From assembly GCA_963715575.1 (NCBI GenBank), contig OY970250.1:434001-498000 (forward strand): 64,000 bases of DNA, read 5' to 3'. Shown piece after piece: positions 8,828-17,308 of the stretch. The number at the start of each line of letters is the position of its first letter. Within the stretch, counting starts at the first letter, position 1. The DNA is from AC-32 sp963715575. GTDB lineage: Bacteria > Actinomycetota > Thermoleophilia > Gaiellales > Gaiellaceae. The position numbers and the translations under genes were made by a program. The notes under the pieces were generated by a model, which ran no database searches, had not been told where the DNA came from, and was given only the letters and a program-made list of their open reading frames with translations.

Positions 8828-9013
8828 ATGAGCAAGGCGGCTAAACCAACTTGCGCGGACTGCTACTTCCATCGGGCGTCGCTCTGCGCGCTCGTCCTCG
8901 CCGAGCCGTGCCCGACCTTCCGGCTGCACAGCCGCGGCACGCTCGTCCCGCCGCGACAGCCGCGGCTGGTGCCGCGACCACTGGCACCGCTCGGCGATCG
9001 CTCCGCCGCCTAG
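8828..9013 (+). CDS. Cys-rich mini-protein, probable zinc binder
   Basis: 61 residues from the ATG at 8828; AGAGGAG lies about 12 nt upstream. The N-terminal half holds CADCYFH, a Cys at 20 and EPCPTFR at 26-32, giving four Cys (9, 12, 20, 28) and a nearby His suited to one zinc ion. The C-terminal half is Pro/Arg-rich. No enzyme motif; function unknown. Its TAG stop forms the first bases of the next gene's -10 box. Confidence 0.7.
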   Translation: MSKAAKPTCADCYFHRASLCALVLAEPCPTFRLHSRGTLVPPRQPRLVPRPLAPLGDRSAA

Positions 9014-9016
9014 ACT
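9011..9016 (+). promoter_or_regulatory. -10 box TAGACT of the LapA-like gene
   Basis: TAGACT, 8 nt before the GTG at 9025. Its TAG is the stop codon of the preceding gene. Confidence 0.55.
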
Positions 9017-9024
9017 GCCGCGGC

Positions 9025-9330
9025 GTGCAGGACGAGCCGGAACAGACCGAAGCGCCGCCCGCAGCCGAGGAGGAGCGGGCCGCCGAGCCGGAGGAGGGAT
9101 TCGGCCGCCAGTGGCAGCCACGCCTCTACCTGCGGCTCCTCGTCCTCGGCCTGTTGATCGCCTACGGAATCGGCTTCGTGCTCGAGAACAACAAGCACGT
9201 CCACGTGCACTTCGTGCTCGGCACCGCGCACGTCTCGCTGATCTGGGTGATCCTGCTCAGCGTCGCGCTCGGGCTGCTGCTCGGCGTGCTGATCTCGCAG
9301 CTATACCGGCGCCGCCGCCGACGCCACTAG
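9025..9330 (+). CDS. LapA-domain (DUF1049) inner-membrane protein
   Basis: 101 residues from GTG. An acidic N-terminal tail (about 1-30) is followed by two membrane helices (about 38-57 and 72-96) with the family spacing and the VHFVLGTAHVSLIWVILLS pattern between and in them, then an Arg-rich end. LapA/LapB-type proteins act in envelope assembly in proteobacteria; the role in actinobacteria is not known. The last 30 bp overlap, tail to tail, with the aminotransferase gene. Confidence 0.8.
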   Translation: MQDEPEQTEAPPAAEEERAAEPEEGFGRQWQPRLYLRLLVLGLLIAYGIGFVLENNKHVHVHFVLGTAHVSLIWVILLSVALGLLLGVLISQLYRRRRRRH

Positions 9331-10383
9331 CGCAGCCAGCCGCCGCGCGCCCTCGTCGATCTCGGCCGGCGAGACGAAGCTGAAGGCGAGCCGCGCGGAG
9401 GACGGCCGGCCGCCGAAGTCGGCGCCGGGAACGAAGGTCACCCCCGCCTCGCTCGCTCGCGCGAGCAGCTCGGACGCGTCCGTCTCCTCCGGCAGCTCGA
9501 GCCAGAGGAAGTAGCCGCCTTCGGGCCGGTTCCAGCGCGCCCGGCCCGAGAGCTCCCGCTCCAGCGCGTCGAGCATCGCGTCGCGCCGGACCTTGAGCAG
9601 CCCGCAGACTCGCTCGAGATTGGACTGGAACAGGCCGCGGCGCAGGAACTCGTACACGGTGGCCTGCGCGAGCAAGGCGGGCGTGATGTAGGTCGAGGCG
9701 ACGAGCTCTTCGAGCCTTCCCGTCAGCGAGGCGGGGACGATCGCGTAGCCGACCCGCAGCCCGGGCGCGATCGTCTTCGAGAAGGAGGACGAGTACATGA
9801 CGCGCTCCCCGCCTTCGAGCTCGAACAGCGACAGCAGCGGCTCGCCTTCGAAGCGCACGAGGCCGTACGGATCGTCCTCGAGCACGGGCAGCTCCCGTTC
9901 GTGCACGAGCTCCGCGAGCCGCCGGCGGCGATCCTCGGAGAGGGTCGAGCCGGTCGGGTTCTGGAAGGTCGGGATCGTGTAGAGGAACGAGGCCGGGGGC
10001 CCGTCGAGCTCGCGTTCCAGCTCGTCCACGTCGAGGCCGTGCTCGTCGACCGGAACCTCGCCGAGCTCGATCTCCGCCGCGGCCAGGATCTTGCGCGGCC
10101 GGTCGTAGGTCGGCCGCTCGACGAGCACGCGCCCGCGGCCGCTGAACGCGTCCAGCACGAAGTGGAACGCCTGCAGCGAGCCGTTGGTCACCAGCACGCG
10201 CCCGGGCTCGACCGAGTGCCGCTCCGCCAGCCACTCACGCAGCGGTCCGTACCCGAGCGTGCTGCCGTACGAGAGCACCACCTCGCCGTCGCGCTCGATC
10301 ACGCTCTTGGCGCAGTCGGCGAGCTCCCCCACGGGGAGGCACTCCGGCGCCGGAATCCCTCGAGCGAACGAGATCGCGTCCAC
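9301..10383 (-). CDS. PLP-dependent aminotransferase, class I/II (2-aminoadipate/LysN-like)
   Basis: 360 residues from GTG at 10383, chosen because a TACACT box lies 6 nt upstream. Fold-type I motifs: NGSLQAF for the phosphate/ring contacts, NPTGSTLS, the Asp in LPVLEDDPYGLVRF and the PLP lysine in YSSSFSKTIAPGLRVGY. The C-terminal NRPEGGYFLWLELP is typical of the group that includes MocR tails, KAT and 2-aminoadipate aminotransferase; no HTH domain is fused. Exact substrate cannot be read from the sequence. Confidence 0.87.
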   Translation of the reverse strand: MDAISFARGIPAPECLPVGELADCAKSVIERDGEVVLSYGSTLGYGPLREWLAERHSVEPGRVLVTNGSLQAFHFVLDAFSGRGRVLVERPTYDRPRKILAAAEIELGEVPVDEHGLDVDELERELDGPPASFLYTIPTFQNPTGSTLSEDRRRRLAELVHERELPVLEDDPYGLVRFEGEPLLSLFELEGGERVMYSSSFSKTIAPGLRVGYAIVPASLTGRLEELVASTYITPALLAQATVYEFLRRGLFQSNLERVCGLLKVRRDAMLDALERELSGRARWNRPEGGYFLWLELPEETDASELLARASEAGVTFVPGADFGGRPSSARLAFSFVSPAEIDEGARRLAALVASAAAPV

Positions 10384-10389
10384 GGCGCC

Positions 10390-10395
10390 AGTGTA
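10390..10395 (-). promoter_or_regulatory. -10 box TACACT of the aminotransferase gene
   Basis: TACACT on the minus strand, 6 nt before the GTG at 10383. Confidence 0.55.
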
Positions 10396-10470
10396 GGGGC
10401 AGCCCCGGCCGCGTCGCCTCCTGACAAATTGGGGGTGAAGGGCGAGGCCCCTCTTGCCGAGGAAAGAATC

Positions 10471-12072
10471 GTGATCCGGCGATTCGCGCTCCTCGTCGCC
10501 TTCGCTGCGCTTGCCTGCGCTGCGCCTGCAGCCGCGCTCGCCGACGGCACGATTCTCGTCAAGTTCGCCTCGACGACCGGCTCCGCCAAGAAGGTCGCGG
10601 CGCTCGGCGACGACGTCACCGGCTCGTCCGTCGGCGGCGTCAAGGTCGTCGACCCGCAGCCCGGCGAGACCGTCTCCGATGCGCTCGCGCGCTACCGCGC
10701 ACGCCCCGACGTGCTCTACGCCGAGCCGAACCGCGTCCTGCACCTGCTCGACCTCAGCCCGCCGAACGACCCCGACTACAGCTCACAGTGGGCGCTCGAT
10801 GCGATCTCGGCGCTCGGCGGCTGGTCGATCTTCCCCGGCACCTTCACCCCGAGCCCGTCGGTGCCCGTCGGAATCGTCGACACCGGCGTCGACGCGACAC
10901 ACCCGGACCTCGGGAACGTCTCGGGCCTGAGCGCGACCTGTCTCAACGGCACTTGCACCCAGGGCGTGCCGACCGACGACGACGGCCACGGGACACACGT
11001 CTCGGGCATCGCCGCCGCGACGACCGACAACGGGGTCGGCATCTCAGGCCTCTCGTACGCCTCGCCGCTGATCGTCGTACGTGTCTTCTCGGTCGACGCG
11101 AGCCAGGGCGCCTACGACTCCGACATCGCGAACGGGATCGCCTGGGCGGCCTCGCATGGCGCGAAGGTGATCAACCTCTCGCTCGGCGCGACCGGCCCCT
11201 ACCCGATCACGCTCTGCAACGCGGTCGAGCTGGCGATGAACTCCTACGGCACGTCGATCGTGGCCGCCGCGGGCAACGGGAACCCGCCCGGCACGCCCGT
11301 TGCGACGCCGACCTATCCGGCCGCCTGCCCGGGCGCGATCGGCGTCGCGGCGACCGACTCGAGCGACCAGCCGGCGAGCTTCTCGAACTACGGCAACCCG
11401 GACGTCTTCGTCTCCGCTCCCGGCGTCAGCGTCCTCTCCACCTGGCCCGGCAACTCGTACGCGCTCGACCAGGGAACGTCGATGGCGTCCCCGTACGTGA
11501 CCGGGCTTGTCGGCCTGATCCGGAGCCTCCATCCCGAGGCCTCGGTCGCCCAGGTGCGCCAGATCCTCGCTCTCGGCTCCGACAAGGTCGGCTCGGGCGC
11601 GTACGGCGCCGACCCGTACGGCACGTGCGCGGGCTGCACCTGGGAGGCCCACTACGGCTACGGCCGGATCAACGTCCAGAAGGCGCTCTCGACGGCGGTC
11701 CCCCCGGCCCCGCCGCCGCCTCCTCCTCCTCCTCCCCCTCCGCCCCCACCCCCCGAGTCGACGCCGGCAACGAAGGACACGAAGGTGCCGGTGGTCCATG
11801 TCTACAAGGCGAACGGCCGCCACCGGAAGTCGCTCCACCTGCGCTATCGCGTGCGGGACGACAGCGGCCACACCTCGGAGCGAGTGCTCGTCTACCGGAA
11901 GACGAAGCTGCTGAAGAGGTTCACGCAGAAGCTGCGCACGACCAACGACGCGGTCGCCTACTGGGTGACCTTCAAGTTCGCGAAGCGCGGCACGTACCGG
12001 TACTGCGTCCGCGCGAGCGACAGAGCGGGCAACCAGAGCCGCCTGGCCTGCGCGGCGATCCGCGTTCGCTAG
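10471..12072 (+). CDS. Secreted subtilisin-like serine protease (S8) with Pro-rich linker and C-terminal domain
   Basis: 533 residues from the GTG at 10471, which follows CGAGGAAAG. A signal peptide covers about 1-24. A short propeptide-like region runs to about 90. The S8 catalytic domain, about 105-405, has Asp137 in GIVDTG, His173 in DGHGTHVSG, oxyanion Asn269 in AAAGN and Ser337 in GTSMASPYV. A run of Pro (about 411-430) links to a basic C-terminal beta-domain (about 440-533) resembling Ig-like or repeat domains in other secreted actinobacterial proteases. It should act outside the cell; substrates unknown. Confidence 0.92.
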   Translation: MIRRFALLVAFAALACAAPAAALADGTILVKFASTTGSAKKVAALGDDVTGSSVGGVKVVDPQPGETVSDALARYRARPDVLYAEPNRVLHLLDLSPPNDPDYSSQWALDAISALGGWSIFPGTFTPSPSVPVGIVDTGVDATHPDLGNVSGLSATCLNGTCTQGVPTDDDGHGTHVSGIAAATTDNGVGISGLSYASPLIVVRVFSVDASQGAYDSDIANGIAWAASHGAKVINLSLGATGPYPITLCNAVELAMNSYGTSIVAAAGNGNPPGTPVATPTYPAACPGAIGVAATDSSDQPASFSNYGNPDVFVSAPGVSVLSTWPGNSYALDQGTSMASPYVTGLVGLIRSLHPEASVAQVRQILALGSDKVGSGAYGADPYGTCAGCTWEAHYGYGRINVQKALSTAVPPAPPPPPPPPPPPPPPPESTPATKDTKVPVVHVYKANGRHRKSLHLRYRVRDDSGHTSERVLVYRKTKLLKRFTQKLRTTNDAVAYWVTFKFAKRGTYRYCVRASDRAGNQSRLACAAIRVR

Positions 12073-12100
12073 AGGACCCCGGCCGACTGCGGGCTGCCCG

Positions 12101-12979
12101 CTACGCTCGGGCGCCGGCGATCTCGGCCGCGAGCTCGGCGACCTCGGTCGGCGTCGTCCCCACCCGCACGCCGCGAGCCTCGAGCGCGTCCTTCTTCGCC
12201 TGGGCCGTCCCTGAGGAGCCGGAGATGATCGCCCCCGCGTGGCCCATCGTCTTGCCGGGCGGCGCGGTGAAGCCGGCGATGTACGCGACGACCGGCTTCG
12301 TAACCTCGGCCTCGATGAACGCGGCCGCCTTCTCCTCCTCGTCGCCGCCGATCTCGCCGACCATCACGATCACCTCGGTCTCGACGTCGGCCTGGAAGCG
12401 TGCGAGCACGTCGATGAAGGACGAGCCGACGACCGGGTCGCCGCCGATCCCGACGATCGTCGAGTTGCCGAGCCCGCGCTGGGTCAGCTCGTGGCCGATC
12501 TGGTAGGTGAGCGTGCCAGAGCGCGAGACGACGCCGATCGGGCCCTCCCGAAAGATCTCGGCCGGGATGATCCCGACGTTCGCCTTGCCCGGGGAGAGCG
12601 CGCCCGGGCAGTTCGGGCCGAGCATCGTGATCTCCCTCGGCCGGATGTAGTTGTAGACCCGCAGCATCTCGTGGGCGGGCAGGCCTTCGGCGATGCAGAT
12701 CACGGTGCCGATCCCGGCGTCGACGGCCTCGTAGATCGCATCCGCGGCGAAGCGGGCCGGCACGAAGACCATCGTCGTGTTCGCGCCGGTCTCGTCCACC
12801 GCCTGCGCGACCGTGTCGAAGATCGGAATCCCCTCGAGGTCGGTGCCGCCCTTGCCGGGCGTCACTCCGGCGACGACGTTCGTGCCGTAGGAGCGGTTCC
12901 GCAGCGTGTGGAACGAGCCCTCGCGCCCCGTCGCGCCCTGCACGACCAGCCGCGTGCCGTTGTCGACGATGATCGCCAC
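12101..12979 (-). CDS. sucD: Succinate-CoA ligase, alpha subunit
   Basis: 292 residues from a GTG sharing one base with the methyltransferase TAG stop. With SucC it interconverts succinyl-CoA and succinate with nucleotide phosphorylation. Seen: CoA-binding GATGREGSFHT, GVTPGKGG, LGPNCPGALSPG, and the phosphorylated histidine in KTMGHAGAIISG. Length is normal. Last gene of the pccA-sucC-methyltransferase-sucD unit. Confidence 0.94.
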   Translation of the reverse strand: MAIIVDNGTRLVVQGATGREGSFHTLRNRSYGTNVVAGVTPGKGGTDLEGIPIFDTVAQAVDETGANTTMVFVPARFAADAIYEAVDAGIGTVICIAEGLPAHEMLRVYNYIRPREITMLGPNCPGALSPGKANVGIIPAEIFREGPIGVVSRSGTLTYQIGHELTQRGLGNSTIVGIGGDPVVGSSFIDVLARFQADVETEVIVMVGEIGGDEEEKAAAFIEAEVTKPVVAYIAGFTAPPGKTMGHAGAIISGSSGTAQAKKDALEARGVRVGTTPTEVAELAAEIAGARA

Positions 12980-13632
12980 TAGCTCTGCGACTTCCTCGCG
13001 CGGATGACGATCTTCGTGTCCGTCCAGGCTGTGCCGTCGTCGGTCATCCGGTCGGCCAGCAGCTCGCGCACGCGCTCGGCCGGCGCGCCCTCGCAGCCCG
13101 TGCGGGCGAGCCAGTCGTAGAGTGGGTGCTCCTTCTCGAAGCACTCGACCTGCTCGACCTCGAGCCCGGCCTCGGCGAGGAGCTCGCGCCACTCGTCCTC
13201 GGTGTAGCTGCGCACGTGGGTCGGGTCGCGGAGCTTCTCGGCCTGCTCGTGCCGCTCGCTCGAGTAGAGCGTGTCCTCGATCACGACGAGCCGGCTGCTC
13301 ACCCGTTCGAGCTCGGCGACTGCCGCGCGGATGTCCTCGAAGTGGTGCGGCGCGATCCGCGTGACGACGACGTCGAAGGCACCGCCGTCGAACGGGATGT
13401 GCTCGGCAGGCGCGAGCACATCCGCCTGCATCCCGGGCGACGGGTCGAGCGTGACCACCTCGCAGCCGGCCTCGCGCAGCCGCCGGGCGACATGGCCGCC
13501 GCCGGTGGCGACGTCGAGCGCCTTCACCCCTTCGGCCGGCTCGCACCACTCGACCACGAGGTCGAGGTCGGCGCCCTCGCGATGGCCCGGGCTCCGACGG
13601 TAGGCCTCGGCGCGCTCCGACCAGGCGCTCAT
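12979..13632 (-). CDS. SAM-dependent methyltransferase between sucC and sucD
   Basis: 217 residues; the ATG overlaps the sucC stop (ATGA). Class I methyltransferase: motif I ALDVATGGGHVARRL at about 42-56, acidic motif II VVTLDPSPGM, and VVTRIAPHHFEDI, as in the ubiE/Methyltransf_11 group. Substrate unknown. It is inserted between the two subunits of succinate-CoA ligase with overlapping junctions at both ends, so all three are made from one message. Confidence 0.85.
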   Translation of the reverse strand: MSAWSERAEAYRRSPGHREGADLDLVVEWCEPAEGVKALDVATGGGHVARRLREAGCEVVTLDPSPGMQADVLAPAEHIPFDGGAFDVVVTRIAPHHFEDIRAAVAELERVSSRLVVIEDTLYSSERHEQAEKLRDPTHVRSYTEDEWRELLAEAGLEVEQVECFEKEHPLYDWLARTGCEGAPAERVRELLADRMTDDGTAWTDTKIVIRARKSQS

Positions 13633-14771
13633 GCCGCCAGCTCCACCGCGCGCCTGGCCGCGTCCAGCATCGTCGCCTCGACGTGCAGGTTCGGCGGCGC
13701 GGCCTCGGCCAGGATCTCGCGACCCTCCTCCGCGTTCGTCCCGTCGAAGCGCACCACGATCGGGAGCGCGATCTCGATCTGCGAGAGCGCCTGCAGGATC
13801 CCGCGCGCCACCACGTCGCAGCGGGTAATGCCGGCGAAGATGTTGAACAGGATCGCTTTCACCTGCGGGTCGGCCGTGATCACCTCGAGCGCGTCGACCA
13901 CCCCCTGCGCGTCGCCGCCGCCGCCGAGGTCGCAGAAGTTCGCCGGCCGGCCGCCGGCGAGCGCGATCACGTCGAGGGTGGACATCACGAGCCCGGCACC
14001 GTTGCCGAGAATGCCGACCTCGCCGTCGAGCTTCACGTAGGTGACGCCCTTCTCGCGGGCGGCCCGCTCCTCGGGCGGGTAGGCCTCGAGATCGCGCATC
14101 TCCGCGATGTCCGGGTGCTTGTAGAGCGCGTTGTCGTCGACCGTGAACTTCGAGTCGAGCGCGCGGATCTCGCCCTCGGGCGTGACGATCAGGGGGTTGA
14201 TCTCGCAGAGCATCGCGTCGCTCTCGACGAAGCAGCGGTAGAGCTTGCCGATGATGTCGAGCAGCTGGGCCTGCTCCTTCGGATCGTCGATCCCGGCGCC
14301 GTAGATCAGGCGCCGCGCTTGGTAGGGCTGGTAGCCCTCGAGCGGGTCGACGTGCAGGCGCGCGAGCGCATCGGGGTTCTTCTCTGCGACCTCCTCGATC
14401 TCGACTCCGCCCTCGGTCGTGAGCATGAACAGCGACTGCTTTGTGCCGCGGTCGAAGGTGACCGAGAGGTAGTACTCCTTGGCGATCTCCGAGGCCTGCT
14501 CGATCCAGAGCTTGCGCACGACGTGGCCGTTGATGTCGAGGCCGAGGATCTCCTCGGCCTTGCGCTCGGCGTCCTCGGGGTCGTCCGCGAGCTTGATTCC
14601 GCCGGCCTTGCCGCGGCCGCCGGTCAGCACCTGCGCCTTGACGACGACGTGGCCGCCGATCTCCTCCGCGGCCGCGCGCGCCTCCGGCGGGTTCGTCGCC
14701 AGCCGCCCCTCGGAAGTCGGGATGCCGAAGCGGCGGAAGAGCTCCTTGCCCTGGTACTCGTAGAGGTCCAC
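13629..14771 (-). CDS. sucC: Succinate-CoA ligase (ADP-forming), beta subunit
   Basis: 380 residues from GTG. ATP-grasp N-terminal half (KAQVLTGGRGKAGGIKLA, CEINPLIV) and a C-terminal CoA-ligase domain (FCDLGGGGDAQGV, NIFAGITRCDVVA, RFDGTNAEEGR). Begins MDLYEYQGKELFRRFG as in the family. A TAGAGT box 9 nt upstream may give it its own start in addition to read-through from pccA. Confidence 0.95.
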   Translation of the reverse strand: MDLYEYQGKELFRRFGIPTSEGRLATNPPEARAAAEEIGGHVVVKAQVLTGGRGKAGGIKLADDPEDAERKAEEILGLDINGHVVRKLWIEQASEIAKEYYLSVTFDRGTKQSLFMLTTEGGVEIEEVAEKNPDALARLHVDPLEGYQPYQARRLIYGAGIDDPKEQAQLLDIIGKLYRCFVESDAMLCEINPLIVTPEGEIRALDSKFTVDDNALYKHPDIAEMRDLEAYPPEERAAREKGVTYVKLDGEVGILGNGAGLVMSTLDVIALAGGRPANFCDLGGGGDAQGVVDALEVITADPQVKAILFNIFAGITRCDVVARGILQALSQIEIALPIVVRFDGTNAEEGREILAEAAPPNLHVEATMLDAARRAVELAA

Positions 14772-14780
14772 CGGCGCGGG

Positions 14781-14786
14781 ACTCTA
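14781..14786 (-). promoter_or_regulatory. -10 box TAGAGT of sucC
   Basis: TAGAGT on the minus strand, 9 nt before the sucC GTG; its TAG is the stop codon of the biotin carboxylase gene. Confidence 0.45.
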
Positions 14787-16544
14787 GCTGGCGTCGACCA
14801 CCACGCAGACCGCCTGTCCGTTGCTCACGGCCTGGCCGGGCTCGACCGAGAGCTCGGTGACGATGCCGGCGCGGTGGGCCGTGATCTCGTTCTCCATCTT
14901 CATCGCCTCGACGATGCAGATCACCTGGCCCGCTGCGACCTCGTCGCCCTCGGCGACCTCGACGGCGAGCACCGTGCCCTGCATCGGCGTGACGAGGGCG
15001 TCTTTCCCGCCGCCGTGGGCGCGGCCTGCCACCCGCTCGTGGCGTCGCCTCGCGAGCTCGGTGTGCGGCGGCTCCGGGACGAGCGCCTCGACCTCGTAGC
15101 GGCGGCCGTCGAGCTCGAGCGTCAGCCGGCGGGCTCGGGTTGGAGCACCGTCCAGGGGCGCCGAAACCGTCGTCTGCGACAGCTCCTCCGCGCGCTCCGC
15201 CAGCTCTGCGGACTCGACCACCCCATGACACGTCTCGCCCGCGACGAAGCACGGGTGCTCGAGCAGCGCCTGGTGGAAGCCGAGCAGCGTCGTGATCCCG
15301 CCGATCTCGTACTCGCCGAGCGCGCGCAGCATCCGCCGGCGCGCGTGCTCGCGGTCGACGCCGTGGACGATCAGCTTGGCGACCAGCGGGTCGTATAGCT
15401 CAGGCACGACGGAGCCGGCGACGACGCCCGAGTCGACCCGCACTCCAGGCCCGCCCGGCTCCCGGTAGCTCGTGATCCGCCCGGGGCTCGGCAGGAAGCC
15501 GTTCGACGGATCCTCGGCGTTGATCCGGCACTCGAGCGCGTGCCCGGTCAGCCGCACGTCCTCCTGTCGCAGCCACAGCGGCTCCCCGGCCGCGATCAGC
15601 ACCTGCTCGCGCACCAGGTCGAGGCCGGTCGCCAGCTCGGTCACGGTGTGCTCGACCTGAATGCGAGTGTTCATCTCGAGGAAGAAGTACTCGCCTTCCT
15701 GCGAGAGCAGGCCTTCGATGGTCCCGGCGCTGCGGTAGCCGACCGCCCGGGCGGCGTCGACGGCGATTCCGCCGATCCGCTCGCGCAGCTCCTCGTCCAC
15801 CGCCGGCGAGGGCGTCTCCTCGACCAGCTTCTGGTGGCGGCGCTGGATCGTGCAGTCGCGCTCGCCGAGGTGGATCACGTTCCCGTGGCCGTCGGCGAGC
15901 ACCTGCACCTCGACGTGGCGCGGGTCCACGAGGTAGCGCTCGACGTAGACGGTCGAATCGGAGAAATACGCCTGCCCCTCGCGCTGCGCCGACTCGAAGG
16001 CGCGCTCGGCTTCGTCCGGGCCCTGCACGACCTTGAGGCCCTTGCCGCCGCCGCCGGCCGCCGCCTTGATCGCGAGCGGCCAGCCGAGCTCGTCGCCGAG
16101 CCGCAGCACCTCCTCGGCGGAGGTGACCGCGTCGGTCGTTCCCGGAACGACCGGAACGCCTGCCGCGGCCATGCGCTCTCGGGCCGCGGTCTTCGAGCCC
16201 ATCACGTCGATCGCCTCCGCCGGCGGGCCGATCCAGACGAGCCCCGCGCGGGCGACCGCACGCGCAAAGCCGGCGTTCTCTGCGAGGAAGCCGTAGCCCG
16301 GATGGACGGCCTCGGCCCCCGCGCGCCGCGCGACCTCGAGCAGGCGCTCCTGGTCGAGGTAGCTCTGCGCAGCCGGCCCCGGGCCGACGAGATACGCCTC
16401 GTCCGCGACCTGGACGTGCAGCGAGCCGCGGTCGACCTCGGAGTAGACGGCCACGGTTTCGATCCCGAGCTCGCGCAGGGTCCGGAAGATGCGGACGGCG
16501 ATCTCGCCGCGGTTCGCCACCAGGACTTTCGAGAAGACGGACAT
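14784..16544 (-). CDS. pccA: Acyl-CoA carboxylase alpha subunit: biotin carboxylase fused to BCCP
   Basis: 586 residues from the ATG at 16544 (reading SVFSKVLVANRGEIAVRIF after the start). Biotin carboxylase domains span about 4-445: ATP-grasp AAAGGGGKGLKVV, catalytic EMNTRIQVEHTVTE. A linker leads to the biotinyl domain, about 515-585, with the biotinylated Lys in IVEAMKMENEI. It carboxylates biotin with ATP and bicarbonate for the partner carboxyltransferase, most likely the product of 20506-22071. Being followed directly by sucC/sucD fits propionyl-CoA being converted via methylmalonyl-CoA to succinyl-CoA and succinate. Confidence 0.92.
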   Translation of the reverse strand: MSVFSKVLVANRGEIAVRIFRTLRELGIETVAVYSEVDRGSLHVQVADEAYLVGPGPAAQSYLDQERLLEVARRAGAEAVHPGYGFLAENAGFARAVARAGLVWIGPPAEAIDVMGSKTAARERMAAAGVPVVPGTTDAVTSAEEVLRLGDELGWPLAIKAAAGGGGKGLKVVQGPDEAERAFESAQREGQAYFSDSTVYVERYLVDPRHVEVQVLADGHGNVIHLGERDCTIQRRHQKLVEETPSPAVDEELRERIGGIAVDAARAVGYRSAGTIEGLLSQEGEYFFLEMNTRIQVEHTVTELATGLDLVREQVLIAAGEPLWLRQEDVRLTGHALECRINAEDPSNGFLPSPGRITSYREPGGPGVRVDSGVVAGSVVPELYDPLVAKLIVHGVDREHARRRMLRALGEYEIGGITTLLGFHQALLEHPCFVAGETCHGVVESAELAERAEELSQTTVSAPLDGAPTRARRLTLELDGRRYEVEALVPEPPHTELARRRHERVAGRAHGGGKDALVTPMQGTVLAVEVAEGDEVAAGQVICIVEAMKMENEITAHRAGIVTELSVEPGQAVSNGQAVCVVVDAS

Positions 16545-16552
16545 CGCGCGCG

Positions 16553-16558
16553 TATTCT
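16553..16558 (+). promoter_or_regulatory. -10 box TATTCT of pgsA
   Basis: TATTCT, 8 nt before the pgsA ATG. The whole divergent spacing to pccA is only 22 bp, so the two promoters overlap. Confidence 0.55.
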
Positions 16559-16566
16559 CCCTGCGC

Positions 16567-17112
16567 ATGACGTTCGCGGATCAGTTGACGCTCGTGCGCA
16601 TCCTGGCAGTGCCGGTCGTGATCGTCCTGTTCGTCGCGGACTTCGACGGCCACTACTGGTGGGCGACCGGCGTCTTCATCGCGGCGATGACGACCGACTG
16701 GTTCGACGGGCGCGTCGCGCGCAAGTACGGCTACTCCTCGGCACTGGGCTCGCTGCTCGACCCGGTCGCGGACAAGGTCCTCGTGCTGACGTTCCTGATC
16801 CTGCTCGTCGACGACGGGGTCTTCCCCGGCTGGATGGTCGCCTTGATCGTCGCGAGGGAGTTCCTCGTCTCCGGCCTGCGCCTGGCCGCGCTCGAGCGGG
16901 GCGTCGTCATGCAGGCGCGCGACCTGGGCAAGCTGAAGACGTGGTCGCAGGCGACCGCGGCCGCGATCGGCGGGTTCGCGGCGGCCGGCGCGTGGGACGA
17001 CCAGGTGGCGTGGTGGGCGCTGCTCGTGGCCCTCGCGCTGACGTGGCTCTCGGGGCTGGACTACGCCCGCGTCGCGCCGGGGCTGCTGCGCGGCCGGACC
17101 GCGTCCCCGTAG
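16567..17112 (+). CDS. pgsA: CDP-alcohol phosphatidyltransferase (phosphatidylglycerophosphate synthase)
   Basis: 181 residues, membrane protein with about five hydrophobic helices. The complete family signature D-x2-D-G-x2-A-R-x8-G-x3-D-x3-D is present from TDWFDGRVARK to LLDPVADK. It transfers the phosphatidyl group from CDP-diacylglycerol to glycerol 3-phosphate or a similar alcohol. Closest to PgsA by length and start; phosphatidylinositol-type specificity cannot be ruled out. The 3' end overlaps the opposite-strand epsilon-like gene by 52 bp. Confidence 0.88.
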   Translation: MTFADQLTLVRILAVPVVIVLFVADFDGHYWWATGVFIAAMTTDWFDGRVARKYGYSSALGSLLDPVADKVLVLTFLILLVDDGVFPGWMVALIVAREFLVSGLRLAALERGVVMQARDLGKLKTWSQATAAAIGGFAAAGAWDDQVAWWALLVALALTWLSGLDYARVAPGLLRGRTASP

Positions 17113-17261
17113 CGCTCCGAGAACTCGACGCTCTCACGGATCCCACGTTGGCGCCAGCCGCTCCGGTAGGCGGGCGGCAGCGAATCGCGCGCGAGCACCG
17201 CCTCGACCGCCGCCAGCACGGCGTCGCGCTCCTCGGGCTCGGGCGTGATCCGCACGTCCAC
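17061..17261 (-). CDS. Acyl-CoA carboxylase epsilon-like small subunit
   Basis: 66 residues from GTG at 17261 with a TAGGCT box 6 nt upstream. The pattern (short beta strand with an ITPEPEERDAVLAAVEAVLA helix, then RSGWRQRGIRE) resembles actinobacterial AccE/PccE peptides, which tie alpha and beta subunits together. Its place between the alpha gene and the carboxyltransferase gene supports this. The weak conservation of the family keeps the call tentative. Confidence 0.6.
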   Translation of the reverse strand: MDVRITPEPEERDAVLAAVEAVLARDSLPPAYRSGWRQRGIRESVEFSERYGDAVRPRSSPGATRA

Positions 17262-17267
17262 GCCGGC

Positions 17268-17273
17268 AGCCTA
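17268..17273 (-). promoter_or_regulatory. -10 box TAGGCT of the epsilon-like gene
   Basis: TAGGCT on the minus strand, 6 nt before the GTG at 17261. Confidence 0.5.
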
Positions 17274-17308
17274 AAGCTGCGGCGCCGCCCGGACGATACG
17301 AGCCGTGG

